Source: an uncultured Flavobacterium sp.
GTDB lineage: Bacteria; Bacteroidota; Bacteroidia; Flavobacteriales; Flavobacteriaceae
DNA: 64,000 nt
NCBI GenBank assembly: GCA_943912855.1
Contig: CALTVC010000014.1
Coordinates: 29,770 to 93,769, forward strand
Reading direction: 5' to 3'
Shown here: positions 9,470 through 18,715 of the stretch, piece after piece
How the letters are laid out: every line of letters begins with the position of its first letter
Position numbering within the stretch: position 1 is the first letter of the stretch
Program-made: the position numbers and the translations under genes
The notes under the pieces: generated by a model
Database searches by the model: none
Seen by the model: only the letters and a program-made list of their open reading frames with translations
Told to the model about the DNA's origin: nothing

Positions 9470-10495
9470 TTATTGCTTTCTTGAAGAAGACTGTCTTATA
9501 ATCAGTTCAGGATTCAGCACCACTTTTTTCTCGATGCTTATGTTGTCTGAATTTTCGTTTTGTTCCAAGAAAACCTGGGCTGCTATTTTGCCCATTTCCA
9601 TGGTACACTGGTCTACTGTAGAGATGGATAGCTCCATGAATTTAGTAAACGATTCGTTACCGAAACCTACCACACAAAAATCTTCGGGTATACGAATTCC
9701 CTGAGCTTTCAGTTCCTGAATGGCACCCAGTGCGGCAAAGTCGCTCGTAGAAAATATAGCGTCGGGTCTGTCTTTAAGTTCAAGTAGTTGTTTTACTGCC
9801 TGTTGACCGGCTTCAACCTTACTTCTGGTCTGAATAATATAGTCATTATTCAGTTTTAAGTTGTGGTCTTCCAATGCCTGCTGGTAACCTTTAAAACGGT
9901 TTTCGTAGATTTCTAATGAGCGGTCTCCGGTAAGGTAGGCAATTTTGGTACAACCTTCTTTTATAAGGTGTTTAGTAGCTTCGTAAGCCGCATTGTAGTC
10001 ATTAATGGTCACGGTGCTTACGCCATCAATATTCTTTTTACGGTCAAAGAAAACAACCGGAGTTTTTTGCTCCAATGCTTTTTTAATGATTTTATCATTT
10101 ATTAAGCTCACGGTAGATATGGACATAAGTATACCGTCTACCTGAGCATTAAGCAGGGTATTTACGTTCTCAATTTCCCTTTTTTCATCTTCATGCGTTT
10201 GGCAAATGATTACGTTATACTTATGAGGATACAGTTCCTCTTCTATACCCCTGATGACAGAGGAGAAGAAGTTGCTGTCTATGCGAGGTACTATAACGCC
10301 AACGTTGTTACTTTTACCACTTTTTAAGGCTACGGCAAGTTTATTTTGTTTATAGTTCATGCGGGCAGCAGTTTCCTGCACAAGGTCGCATGTTGCTTTA
10401 CTTATTTTAGGATTGTTATTTAGAGCCCTGGAAACAGTTGCCGCAGAAATATTAAGTTCTTTGGCTATTTCGTAAATGGTTATTTTTTCACCCAT
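9470..10495 (-). CDS. LacI-family regulator of the pectin/uronate locus
   Basis: DNA-binding repressor of 341 aa. The N-terminal helix-turn-helix reads TIYEIAKELNISAATVSRAL, followed by the LacI hinge region (KLAVALKSGKSNNVGVIVP) and a periplasmic-binding-protein-like effector domain. It sits between the uronate operon and the pectin-depolymerising genes. Seven near-identical palindromes around AATCGATT, the kind of site LacI proteins bind, occur in this locus, one of them 67-80 bases upstream of this gene. I infer it represses those genes until a pectin-derived metabolite such as KDG or DKI binds; the effector is not readable from the sequence. It could instead activate, as some Bacteroidota LacI members are thought to do. 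Confidence 0.9.
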   Translation of the reverse strand: MGEKITIYEIAKELNISAATVSRALNNNPKISKATCDLVQETAARMNYKQNKLAVALKSGKSNNVGVIVPRIDSNFFSSVIRGIEEELYPHKYNVIICQTHEDEKREIENVNTLLNAQVDGILMSISTVSLINDKIIKKALEQKTPVVFFDRKKNIDGVSTVTINDYNAAYEATKHLIKEGCTKIAYLTGDRSLEIYENRFKGYQQALEDHNLKLNNDYIIQTRSKVEAGQQAVKQLLELKDRPDAIFSTSDFAALGAIQELKAQGIRIPEDFCVVGFGNESFTKFMELSISTVDQCTMEMGKIAAQVFLEQNENSDNISIEKKVVLNPELIIRQSSSRKQ

Positions 10496-10519
10496 AGTGA
10501 AATACAGTTTATTTGTATA

Positions 10520-10556
10520 CTATGTAAAAGTAGCATAAATTTTATTACAATTGCAA
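10520..10556 (-). promoter_or_regulatory. Possible promoter of the LacI gene
   Basis: Read on the minus strand, a TTG is followed after 21 bases by TACTTTTA, a weak match to the Bacteroidota TTTG-N19-TAnnTTTG pattern, about 35-40 bases before the start codon. The spacing is longer than usual, so this is tentative. Confidence 0.35.
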
Positions 10557-10561
10557 GTTTA

Positions 10562-10575
10562 TGCTATCGATTGCA
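10562..10575. promoter_or_regulatory. LacI operator copy 1 (upstream of lacI)
   Basis: The 14-mer TGCTATCGATTGCA matches the locus consensus YGYAATCGATTRCR with one mismatch in the left half. It lies 67-80 bases upstream of the regulator's own start, upstream of its suggested promoter, and may mediate autoregulation. It also lies about 170 bases from copy 2, allowing looping. Confidence 0.65.
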
Positions 10576-10612
10576 TTATTCTTAGCGTTAGGTTGATTTT
10601 AGGTGGGTTTAT

Positions 10613-10633
10613 ATTAATATTTTGAATATTAAT
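10613..10633. repeat. AT-rich inverted repeat between lacI and the GH28 gene
   Basis: Perfect 9-bp arms ATTAATATT (10613-10621) and AATATTAAT (10625-10633) separated by TTG. It lies in the 327-base gene-free region 10496-10822, which otherwise holds two operators, the GH28 promoter and poly-T stretches. It may be a binding site for a second regulator, or chance in AT-rich DNA. Confidence 0.4.
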
Positions 10634-10713
10634 CACTGAAACACCCTTTAAATATTGGCATTCCTATAAAATTATTGACTTTTTTTTTATATTGATTTTT
10701 TTTAAGTTTTTTT

Positions 10714-10745
10714 TTTGGAAAACTGAAAATTAATATATACGTTTG
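10714..10745 (+). promoter_or_regulatory. Promoter of the GH28-susC-susD genes
   Basis: TTTG at 10714-10717, a 20-base spacer, then TACGTTTG at 10738-10745: an exact Bacteroidota -33/-7 pair (TTTG, TAnnTTTG). Operator copy 2 begins at the very next base, so a bound repressor would cover the transcription start. The GH28 start codon is 77 bases downstream. Confidence 0.75.
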
Positions 10746-10759
10746 TGTAATCGATTGCA
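10746..10759. promoter_or_regulatory. LacI operator copy 2 (GH28 promoter)
   Basis: TGTAATCGATTGCA, a 14-base palindrome with one imperfect pair, directly behind the -7 element of the GH28 promoter. It fits the consensus YGYAATCGATTRCR. Confidence 0.8.
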
Positions 10760-10822
10760 TCAAACGATTTCGTTGGTTGATTCTGGATTTAAAATTATAT
10801 ATAATTTATAAAAAAAGTTAAA

Positions 10823-12259
10823 ATGTTGAAACAGAAATTACAACAATTTTCCATTGCCTTTGCTTCATTTTCAGTCATTATTTCATCGTGCGCATCTAAA
10901 GTTACTACTGCTGATGCTACAACTGCCGGCTGGGGTAAAATGCAAACCATACTGGAAACTGTAAAAGAGCCTGTTTTTAAAGACAAGGTGTATTCAATAG
11001 CTGATTATGGAGCGGTAGCAAATGGTACTTCAGATAATACTGCTGTGTTTAAAAAAGCTATTAAAGCCTGTGCTGAAAATGGAGGCGGTGTAGTTTCAGT
11101 TCCTGCCGGAAAATATCTTACAGGTCCTATTCATCTTGATAATAACATAAACCTTCGATTTGAAGAAGGTTCAGAAATTTTGTTCAGTACTAATTCGGCT
11201 GATTATCCGCTGGTAAGAACTTCATTTGAAGGCACTGAGTTAATGAATTATTCACCACTTATTTACGCTTACCAGAAAACAAATGTTGCGGTTAGTGGTA
11301 AAGGAACTATAAACGGACAAGGTGATAAAGAGCACTGGTGGCCGTGGATGGGGCAGGTTCCTTACGGTTACACCCAAGGAATGCCTAGTCAGCGCGATCC
11401 TCTCAATCGATTGCGATTGGTGGATATGGCAGAAGAAGGTGTTCCGGTAGAAAAGAGGGTGTTTGGCGAAGGGCATTATTTAAGGCCAAACTTCGTGGAA
11501 TTTTTTGAGTGTAAAAATGCAATGCTTAAAGGAATTACCATTGTAAATGCTCCATTCTGGGTAATACATCCTATGAAATCTGAGAATGTTCTGGTAGATG
11601 GTGTAACAATAAAAAGCCATGGACCGAATAACGATGGTTGCGACCCGGAATATTGTAAAAATGTGGTGATTCGTAACTGCATATTTGATACCGGAGATGA
11701 CTGTATAGCCATAAAATCAGGGCGTGATGCCGATGGCAGACGTGTTAACATAGCTAGTGAGAACATTGTAGTTAAAGATTGTAAGATGTACGACGGCCAC
11801 GGTGGTGTTACGATAGGCAGTGAAATTTCCGCCGGGGTTCGCAACGTATTTGTTGAAAACTGTGATATGGATAGTCCGGAACTGGATCGTGCCATAAGGA
11901 TAAAAACCAATACCCGTAGAGGAGGCGTTGTAGAAAATGTTTATGTAAGAAACATAAGGGTAGGTCAGGTAAAAGAGTCGGTTTTAGGAGTAACTATGTT
12001 TTATGACGTGCATGGTAACCAGACCGGAGATTTTATGCCTACGGTACGTAACATTTTCCTTCAGGATATTACTGTAAAAAATGGCGGTAAGTACGGCATC
12101 CTTGCCAAAGGATACCAGGAATCGCCTATAACCAATGTGGTATTTAAAAACGTAACCATTGAAACTGTAAAATCTAAATACTCGCTGGAAAACGTAAAGA
12201 AACTCCAATTGATAAACACAAGTATTAACGGGACTAAGGCAGAAAGTCCTAATGACTAA
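10823..12259 (+). CDS. GH28 polygalacturonase-family lipoprotein
   Basis: Predicted cell-surface or periplasmic exo-acting glycoside hydrolase family 28 enzyme that releases galacturonic acid from pectin fragments. The 478-aa protein begins with a lipoprotein signal ending at Cys23 (VIISSCAS). GH28 catalytic signatures are all present: GPNNDGCD (Asp271; NTDG in most members), TGDDC (Asp292, Asp293), GHGG (His326) and RIK (Arg359-Lys361). The opening YSIADYGAVANGTSDNTAVFKKAI is the typical start of the right-handed beta-helix. It is the first gene after the LacI-controlled promoter and lies 24 bases before susC, so it is probably cotranscribed with the importer. The exact linkage cleaved is uncertain. 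Confidence 0.92.
   Translation: MLKQKLQQFSIAFASFSVIISSCASKVTTADATTAGWGKMQTILETVKEPVFKDKVYSIADYGAVANGTSDNTAVFKKAIKACAENGGGVVSVPAGKYLTGPIHLDNNINLRFEEGSEILFSTNSADYPLVRTSFEGTELMNYSPLIYAYQKTNVAVSGKGTINGQGDKEHWWPWMGQVPYGYTQGMPSQRDPLNRLRLVDMAEEGVPVEKRVFGEGHYLRPNFVEFFECKNAMLKGITIVNAPFWVIHPMKSENVLVDGVTIKSHGPNNDGCDPEYCKNVVIRNCIFDTGDDCIAIKSGRDADGRRVNIASENIVVKDCKMYDGHGGVTIGSEISAGVRNVFVENCDMDSPELDRAIRIKTNTRRGGVVENVYVRNIRVGQVKESVLGVTMFYDVHGNQTGDFMPTVRNIFLQDITVKNGGKYGILAKGYQESPITNVVFKNVTIETVKSKYSLENVKKLQLINTSINGTKAESPND
11402..11415. promoter_or_regulatory. Intragenic LacI operator-like site in the GH28 gene
   Basis: CTCAATCGATTGCG differs from the perfect copy 3 sequence at only one base. It lies inside the coding region (codons for PLNRLRL), 656 bases downstream of copy 2. 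It may be an auxiliary operator for looping or a transcription roadblock, or a chance match. Confidence 0.45.
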
Positions 12260-12283
12260 CATTCTATAAACCAAATAATCATT

Positions 12284-15200
12284 ATGAATATTAAGCATTT
12301 GTATGACAAAAGCGCGAATTATTGCTTTGCGATTACGCTTTTATTAGTATTATTTTCGGGCTTTAATGCTAGGGCCCAGGGTACCATAACAGTAACGGGT
12401 ACCGTTGTAGACGAAACCGGGGCTACGGTACCGGGAGCAACCGTCCTTGAAAAAGGTACGTCTAATGCCGTAAGTACTGACCTTGATGGTAAGTACGTAA
12501 TTAAAGTGGCCAGTGCTAAGAGTGAACTTGTTTTTTCATTTATAGGATACGATTCTGTTAACCAGGTAGTAGGAAATAATACTACTATGAATATAAACCT
12601 TAAAACTGCTGTATCTCAGTTAGATGAGGTAGTGGTTATTGGTTATGGTACAGCAAAAAAATCTGATTTAACAGGTGCTGTAGCAACAATATCGGGTGGT
12701 GAACTTAAAAAATTAGCCATGCCCAGCGTAGCCGAAGCTCTTACCGGTCGTATGGCTGGTGTTCAGGTATCTTCGGCTGAAGGTTCACCGGATGCAGATA
12801 TTAAGATCAGGGTTCGTGGTGGAGGTTCCCTATCTCAGGACAGTTCTCCGCTTATAATCGTAGACGGGTTCCCTGTGAGTAGCATGAGCGATATTTCTCC
12901 TAACGACATCGACCAGATTACAGTGCTAAAAGATGCTTCTTCAACGGCTATTTACGGTTCAAGGGGAGCGTATGGTGTAATCATAATCACTACAAAAAGT
13001 GGCAGTAAAGACGGTAAGTTAAGTGTAACGGTTAACTCATTTTACGGGGTTAAGAACAAAGTAGGACAAATAGATGTTCTTGGTCCTCAGGATTACGCTA
13101 ACTGGCAATATGAATACGCGTTGCTAAATAACGACCTTTCTTCTTATGAAAATACATTTGGCACATGGTCGCCAACCCAGTTTGCATCTGCAAAAAAAGT
13201 AGATTGGCAAAAAGAAGTATTCGGGCGCACAGGTACTACCCAGAGCCACGATATAGGACTTCGTGGAGGTTCAGATAAGCTTAATTACAGCTTTAACTAT
13301 ACTAAGTATAACGAAAAAGCCATTATGCTTGGCTCTGATTTCAGGAGGGATAACATATCGTTTAACCTTAAGAGCAAGCCGAATGATAAAATCAATATGA
13401 ACTTTACCATGCGTTACTCTGAAACGCAGATAAATGGTGGTGGTACCAATGAGCAAAAAGAAATTTCTGCTCAGGATTCACGTTTAAGAAACTCAGTAGG
13501 ATATGCTCCAATGGATATTCCTGGTCTTACTACAGACAATACAGATGAGGCTGTTACAGGATATTTGGTACATCCTCTTGTAAACGTTGCAGATAATGAC
13601 CGTTCTCAAAACAGGAAGAACATCAACCTGCTTAGCGGATTAAACTGGACTCCTATTAAAAATCTTCAGTTTAAATCAGATTTTGGTTTTGATAACTATT
13701 TTTCTACAGACAACCGTTTCTATGGTCGTTCTACCTACTACGTAAGGAATATTCCTGCGGCTGAAAACCAGGGTCTTGCTGCCTTAATCATGTCAGACCG
13801 CCAGGATAGTAAGTTTAGGAATGCTAATACTGTAAATTATGATTTTAAAGATTTACTTGGAGAAGATCATAGCCTTAATGTACTTTTAGGAGAAGAATAT
13901 ATTAATTATAAAACCACTGTAAAGACAAGTACGATACACGCGTTTCCTGAATTCTTCTCTTTTGACAATGCAATAAACCTATCCTCTCAAGGTAAACCAC
14001 TTTCGGTAGATAACTTTGTGTATCCTCAAGATAAACTGTTATCATTCTTTGGTAGGTTAAACTACGACTACAAAAATCGTTACTTATTAACCGCTACGTA
14101 TCGTGCAGATGGTTCTAGTAAGTTCCTTGGAGATAATCGTTGGGGGTACTTCCCATCAGCAGCTGTAGCATGGAAAATAACCAGTGAAGATTTCATGAAA
14201 AACCTTACCTGGGTTAATTTACTTAAACTTAGGGTAAGTTATGGTGAAGCAGGTAATAATAATATTCCTGTGGGGCAAACCGTTCAGAGCTTCCTTTCAT
14301 CTAGCTCTACCTGGATAAGTAATGTTGCGAACTATTGGTCTGCTTCAAAAGTAATGGCTAACCCTGATCTTAAATGGGAAACTACTGTTACACAAAACAT
14401 AGGACTTGATTTTGAATTACTAAAGGGTAAATTAAGTGGTTCATTAGAAGCATATAAAAACATTACTAAAGATTTATTGCTTGCATTCCCGGTTTCAGGT
14501 ACAGGATATGATTTCCAGTACCGTAATATGGGTGAAAACCAAAACACAGGTCTCGAAGCTTCACTTAACTGGGTGGCGCTAGATCATAAAGACTATGGAT
14601 TGAGCTTTTCCTTCAATATAACAGCTAATAAGAATAAAATAAACTCATTGGGTGTTATGGACGATTTTGCTCAACCTTCTAACTGGGCGTCTACCGCAAT
14701 TGGGTCTGATTATGTGGTACGCGTAGGCCAGCCACTTGGACTAATGTATGGTTATAAAAGCGATGGGCGTTACGAAGTATCTGACTTCTCATACGATGGT
14801 ACCGGATATACGCTTAATCCGGGTGTAGCCAATTCCAGTTCTGTCGTGGGCGCAGTTGCGCCGGGTAGCATGAAACTAAAGGACCTTAATGGAGATGGTG
14901 TAGTAAACGCTGATGACCAAACAGTAATAGGTAACGCCAACCCGAAACATACAGGTGGTTTTGTTATTAATGCTAATGCGTATGGATTTGACCTGATGGC
15001 TGCCTTCAACTGGAGCGTAGGGAATGATATTTACAATGCTAATAAAATTGAGTTTAGTACAACACCTCAAAATATATCATACAGAAACCTTTCTACAGAT
15101 ATGGCATCGGGTGTACGATGGACAAACATAAACGCATCGGGTCAATTAGTAACAGATGCAGCAGAACTTGCAGCACTAAACGCTAATACCACCATGTGGT

Positions 15201-15493
15201 CTCCTAATATGCAACGTTATGTGTTTAGCGACTGGGCTGTGGAAGACGGATCATTTTTAAGACTTAATACACTTTCATTAGGTTATACACTTCCAAAGTC
15301 TGTTAACGATAGTTTAGGCATATCAAGGCTAAGGTTCTATACTACTTGTAACAACGTATTTGTAATAACAAATTACTCAGGACCAGATCCGGAAGTTTCT
15401 ACAAGAAGGGCTACACCATTTACTCCGGGAGTTGATTCATCTGCATACCCGCGTAGCAGGCAGTTTGTTTTCGGTCTAAACCTTAATTTTTAA
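12284..15493 (+). CDS. SusC/RagA-family TonB-dependent transporter
   Basis: Outer-membrane importer of 1069 aa that should take up oligogalacturonides with energy from TonB/ExbBD. A signal peptide ends near residue 31 (NARAQ). A carboxypeptidase-like regulatory domain follows (about 35-110, VTGTVVDETGATVPGATV), then a TonB box-like region and plug with the SusC hallmark LDEVVVIGYGTAKKSDLTGAV and IRVRGGGSLSQDSSPLIIVDGFPV. The remainder is a beta-barrel ending in aromatic FVFGLNLNF. It pairs with the SusD protein encoded 21 bases downstream. Substrate assignment is from context. Confidence 0.95.
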   Translation: MNIKHLYDKSANYCFAITLLLVLFSGFNARAQGTITVTGTVVDETGATVPGATVLEKGTSNAVSTDLDGKYVIKVASAKSELVFSFIGYDSVNQVVGNNTTMNINLKTAVSQLDEVVVIGYGTAKKSDLTGAVATISGGELKKLAMPSVAEALTGRMAGVQVSSAEGSPDADIKIRVRGGGSLSQDSSPLIIVDGFPVSSMSDISPNDIDQITVLKDASSTAIYGSRGAYGVIIITTKSGSKDGKLSVTVNSFYGVKNKVGQIDVLGPQDYANWQYEYALLNNDLSSYENTFGTWSPTQFASAKKVDWQKEVFGRTGTTQSHDIGLRGGSDKLNYSFNYTKYNEKAIMLGSDFRRDNISFNLKSKPNDKINMNFTMRYSETQINGGGTNEQKEISAQDSRLRNSVGYAPMDIPGLTTDNTDEAVTGYLVHPLVNVADNDRSQNRKNINLLSGLNWTPIKNLQFKSDFGFDNYFSTDNRFYGRSTYYVRNIPAAENQGLAALIMSDRQDSKFRNANTVNYDFKDLLGEDHSLNVLLGEEYINYKTTVKTSTIHAFPEFFSFDNAINLSSQGKPLSVDNFVYPQDKLLSFFGRLNYDYKNRYLLTATYRADGSSKFLGDNRWGYFPSAAVAWKITSEDFMKNLTWVNLLKLRVSYGEAGNNNIPVGQTVQSFLSSSSTWISNVANYWSASKVMANPDLKWETTVTQNIGLDFELLKGKLSGSLEAYKNITKDLLLAFPVSGTGYDFQYRNMGENQNTGLEASLNWVALDHKDYGLSFSFNITANKNKINSLGVMDDFAQPSNWASTAIGSDYVVRVGQPLGLMYGYKSDGRYEVSDFSYDGTGYTLNPGVANSSSVVGAVAPGSMKLKDLNGDGVVNADDQTVIGNANPKHTGGFVINANAYGFDLMAAFNWSVGNDIYNANKIEFSTTPQNISYRNLSTDMASGVRWTNINASGQLVTDAAELAALNANTTMWSPNMQRYVFSDWAVEDGSFLRLNTLSLGYTLPKSVNDSLGISRLRFYTTCNNVFVITNYSGPDPEVSTRRATPFTPGVDSSAYPRSRQFVFGLNLNF

Positions 15494-15514
15494 TTATTAA
15501 TTCTCGTTTTCGTC

Positions 15515-17305
15515 ATGAAAAGCATTATAAAATATACAGGGATACTATTGGTAGGGATTTTTGTTTCGTGTGAAACTTTTGACAGTACACTGGAAGCACC
15601 TCCAACATCTGCCCTAGATGAAGCTCTTATTTTTTCTACCCCGGGTCTTGCCAGGGGAGCAATAGATGGTATTAAAATACCTTTTGGGGAAACCAATTCA
15701 TACAGAGGTCGTTACTTGCCTTGGTATGGTTTTAATACCGATACAGAGTGGTACAACTCATCAGAGTCTACAAGTTCAGACAACGCTGATTTGTGTATAT
15801 ACGATGCCAAACCTAATAACACCCAGATGAACACGCTTAACAACGTTTGGGCTATGATGTATTCGGGTATTGAGCGTGCAAACATTTGTATAAGGGGTAT
15901 CCGGGCGTATGGTAGCCCCACTTCAGAGAATGAAATGGGATATCTTCTGGGTGAGGCATTAACCCTTAGGGCTATATACTATGCTGACTTATTAAAAACC
16001 TGGGGAGATGTACCGGCACGTTTTGAACCAATTAGTAATGAAACTCTTTATGTCCCTAAATCGAGCAGAGATGTTGTCTACAAACAACTTATTGCTGATT
16101 TAGGTGAAGCAGCTACACTGGTGCCATGGCCTAATGGTTCTGAAGCTACCACATCGGTAGAGCGTATAAATAAGGCTTTTGTAAAAGGGCTTCGTGCACG
16201 CCTTGCGCTGGCCGCCTCTGGTTACCAGCAGTATCCTGATGGTGTAAGGAGGTCTAATGATACTGAACTTTCTGTAGAGCTTATGTACGCACTTGCATTG
16301 AGGGAGTGTAAGGATGTCATTGAAAACGGAAGCTCTCACCTGGAGTCTTCGTTTGAAACCCTTTGGAAAAAATACAACCAGGAAAATATTGCTGCTGGTG
16401 GCGAGTCATTATGGGAGATACCATTTGGCGATGGCCGTGGAAGGATGCTGTTTACATTTGCTGTAAGACATACCGCTGTAGACCAGTACCAGGCTAACGG
16501 TGCCAACAGGGGTGGTGCATCAGGACCACTGCCTAACATATTCTATGATTATGATGTAACCGATACCCGCAGGGATGTTACCTGTGTACCTTATATGTGG
16601 GGACCTGCTACAAATGGTATTGCAAAACAAACCCTTGGCGCGTTAAACAGATGGTACTTTGGTAAATACCGTTATGAGTGGATGACCCGTAGGGTAACTT
16701 CTACTAATGACGATGGTGTAAACAAAATTTATATGCGTTACGCTGAGGTGCTTCTTATGGCTGCCGAAACTGCTAATGAAATAGAAGGTGCAGCTGCTGC
16801 TGCCCCATATCTTAAAGAGATTCGTAGAAGGGCGTTCCCAACAAGTCAGCATGGAGATAAAGTAGACAATTATGTTAATGCTCTAACTTCTAAGCAGGCT
16901 ATGTTTAATGCGATTGTTGAAGAAAATAAATGGGAGTTTACGGGAGAAATGGAACGTAAACAGGCACTTATTCGCTGGAACCTTCTTGGTGCTAAGCTAA
17001 ATGAGTCTAAAGATAAGATGTTCCGTTTACAGCAACGTACCGGCGAGTATGCCGATGTAGCAACCACGCTGTACTACAAGTACGCTGCCGATAACGAAAC
17101 GCTTATTATTCATGGTCTTAACCATGGTGAAACTAACGATCCCGGAGCAGGCTATACATCTTTTGCTTGGTCTACGCTTACAGATAGTAAAATAAACAGT
17201 TTGTATAAAGTAGGTGTTAACCCTGATAACAGGCAGTTCTGGCCTATATGGCAGGTATACTTGGATAGTAGCAACGGACTGTTGCTAAACGATTACGGAT
17301 ATTAG
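15515..17305 (+). CDS. SusD/RagB-family glycan-binding lipoprotein
   Basis: Surface lipoprotein of 596 aa that forms the lid of the SusC channel and binds the oligosaccharide before import. The lipobox is at residues 16-19 (IFVSC-E). A tetratricopeptide-rich helical fold typical of SusD is suggested by WAMMYSGIERANICIRGIRAY, LGEALTLRAIYYADLLKTWGDVPARFEP and YMRYAEVLLMAAETANEIEG, all standard SusD segments. The next 185 bases contain a terminator and a new promoter, so this probably closes the GH28-susC-susD operon. Confidence 0.94.
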   Translation: MKSIIKYTGILLVGIFVSCETFDSTLEAPPTSALDEALIFSTPGLARGAIDGIKIPFGETNSYRGRYLPWYGFNTDTEWYNSSESTSSDNADLCIYDAKPNNTQMNTLNNVWAMMYSGIERANICIRGIRAYGSPTSENEMGYLLGEALTLRAIYYADLLKTWGDVPARFEPISNETLYVPKSSRDVVYKQLIADLGEAATLVPWPNGSEATTSVERINKAFVKGLRARLALAASGYQQYPDGVRRSNDTELSVELMYALALRECKDVIENGSSHLESSFETLWKKYNQENIAAGGESLWEIPFGDGRGRMLFTFAVRHTAVDQYQANGANRGGASGPLPNIFYDYDVTDTRRDVTCVPYMWGPATNGIAKQTLGALNRWYFGKYRYEWMTRRVTSTNDDGVNKIYMRYAEVLLMAAETANEIEGAAAAAPYLKEIRRRAFPTSQHGDKVDNYVNALTSKQAMFNAIVEENKWEFTGEMERKQALIRWNLLGAKLNESKDKMFRLQQRTGEYADVATTLYYKYAADNETLIIHGLNHGETNDPGAGYTSFAWSTLTDSKINSLYKVGVNPDNRQFWPIWQVYLDSSNGLLLNDYGY

Positions 17306-17392
17306 GAGTAGTTACAACCTGTAATGGTTGTGTCATATATATTTATTTGGGTTGTTTTAAACATTAATAGTTAATGTGAGTGATTAGTTTTT

Positions 17393-17425
17393 AGAGAGGC
17401 ATCTGAGCAAAATGCCTCTCTTTTT
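17393..17425 (+). terminator. Terminator after susD
   Basis: A 10-bp perfect stem (AGAGAGGCAT at 17393-17402 with ATGCCTCTCT at 17412-17421), a 9-base loop, then TTTTC. It lies about 90 bases after the susD stop. Confidence 0.88.
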
Positions 17426-17439
17426 CTTGTCATTCTGTT

Positions 17440-17471
17440 TTTGAAACAACCAGATTATTGGCATACTTATA
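17440..17471 (+). promoter_or_regulatory. Promoter of the GH105-GH43-PL10 operon
   Basis: TTTG at 17440-17443, a 20-base spacer, then TACTTATA at 17464-17471, a partial match to TAnnTTTG. It follows the susD terminator and precedes the GH105 gene. No AATCGATT operator is visible here. Confidence 0.5.
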
Positions 17472-17501
17472 GAGTAGATAAACATTACAATGTTTTACGA
17501 T

Positions 17502-18710
17502 ATGAAATTCAATTTTTTACATAAGTCTGTTGTAAGTGCCCTTGTTGTTTTCACAGTAAATGTGGGCATATGCATGGCACAGGCATCGGGAGTTAAGGAA
17601 ATTCCGACCAATTTAAAATGGTCTGAACGTATGGCGTTGTCTGAAATGAAACGCTATCCTGAAGCCTACATGATAGACGAGAAAAAAGAACCTAAGTGGG
17701 ACTATGTTCACGGGCTGGTGCTTACTTCTTTTGAGAAGTTGTATAAGACTACCCAAAACAAAAAATACTTTGATTACATACAAGGGTATGCCGATGCTAC
17801 CATAGATACCATTGGAAAAGTAAAGACCTATAAGCTGGAGAGCTATAATATAGATATGGTTGCTGCCGGCAGAATCTTATTCAATCTTTATGATACTACA
17901 AAAGATGAAAGATATTTTGCTGTAATTAAAAAGCTTTACAAACAGCTTGAGGAGCAACCACGTACCGAAAGCGGAGGCTTTTGGCATAAAAAAGTATACC
18001 CTAACCAAATGTGGCTGGATGGCCTGTATATGGGAGAACCTTTCTATGCCCAATATACCGTAACGTATGACAATGGTGCTAAGCTGAATGATATTGCCCA
18101 TCAGTTTGAGGTAATACGCGCTCATGCTACTGATAAGAAAATAGGGTTGCTGTATCATGGCTGGGACGAAAGCAAGAAAATGGATTGGGCAGATAAGGTT
18201 ACAGGTTGTTCGCCCAACTTTTGGTCGAGATCTATCGGTTGGTACATGATGGCGCTGGTAGACGTGCTCGATTATTTCCCGAAAGATCATCCTAAGCGCA
18301 AAGAGCTGATTAAATACCTGAATGACATTTCTAAGAGCCTGGTAAAGTTCCAGGATAAGAGCGGACTTTGGTATCAGGTTACAGACAAAGGCGGAAAAGA
18401 AGGTAATTATTTAGAATCTTCTGGTTCGGCTATGTTTGCTTATGCTCTGGCAAAGGGAGCTAACAAAGGCTACCTTCCTAAAAAATACAAAGAGTTTGCA
18501 AATAAAGCTTTTAATGGACTTACGTCTAAACTAATTAAGGTTGCCCCCGATGGCGAAGTTACCATTACCGAAGCCTGTGCTGTTGCTGGTCTTGGTGGTA
18601 ATCCATACAGGGATGGTTCGTATTCGTATTACGTAAACGAACGCAAAAAAGACAATGATCCTAAAGCTACGGGGCCGTTTATACTGGCTGCTTTAGAATT
18701 AGATAAATAG
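17502..18710 (+). CDS. GH105 unsaturated (rhamno)galacturonyl hydrolase
   Basis: Secreted or periplasmic alpha/alpha-barrel enzyme of the YteR/YesR type that removes the unsaturated uronate from the end of oligosaccharides left by pectate or rhamnogalacturonan lyases. Supporting segments are NIDMVAAGRILFNLYDTT, YPNQMWLDGLYMGEPFYAQY (the aspartate in WLDG is the expected catalytic residue), HGWDESKKMDWADK and SPNFWSRSIGWYMMALVDVL. I prefer the ATG at 17502 (402 aa) because it gives a normal signal peptide ending near ICMAQA; an in-frame ATG at 17490 would add MFYD. The GH43 gene follows after 5 bases. Confidence 0.9.
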   Translation: MKFNFLHKSVVSALVVFTVNVGICMAQASGVKEIPTNLKWSERMALSEMKRYPEAYMIDEKKEPKWDYVHGLVLTSFEKLYKTTQNKKYFDYIQGYADATIDTIGKVKTYKLESYNIDMVAAGRILFNLYDTTKDERYFAVIKKLYKQLEEQPRTESGGFWHKKVYPNQMWLDGLYMGEPFYAQYTVTYDNGAKLNDIAHQFEVIRAHATDKKIGLLYHGWDESKKMDWADKVTGCSPNFWSRSIGWYMMALVDVLDYFPKDHPKRKELIKYLNDISKSLVKFQDKSGLWYQVTDKGGKEGNYLESSGSAMFAYALAKGANKGYLPKKYKEFANKAFNGLTSKLIKVAPDGEVTITEACAVAGLGGNPYRDGSYSYYVNERKKDNDPKATGPFILAALELDK

Positions 18711-18715
18711 AATGT

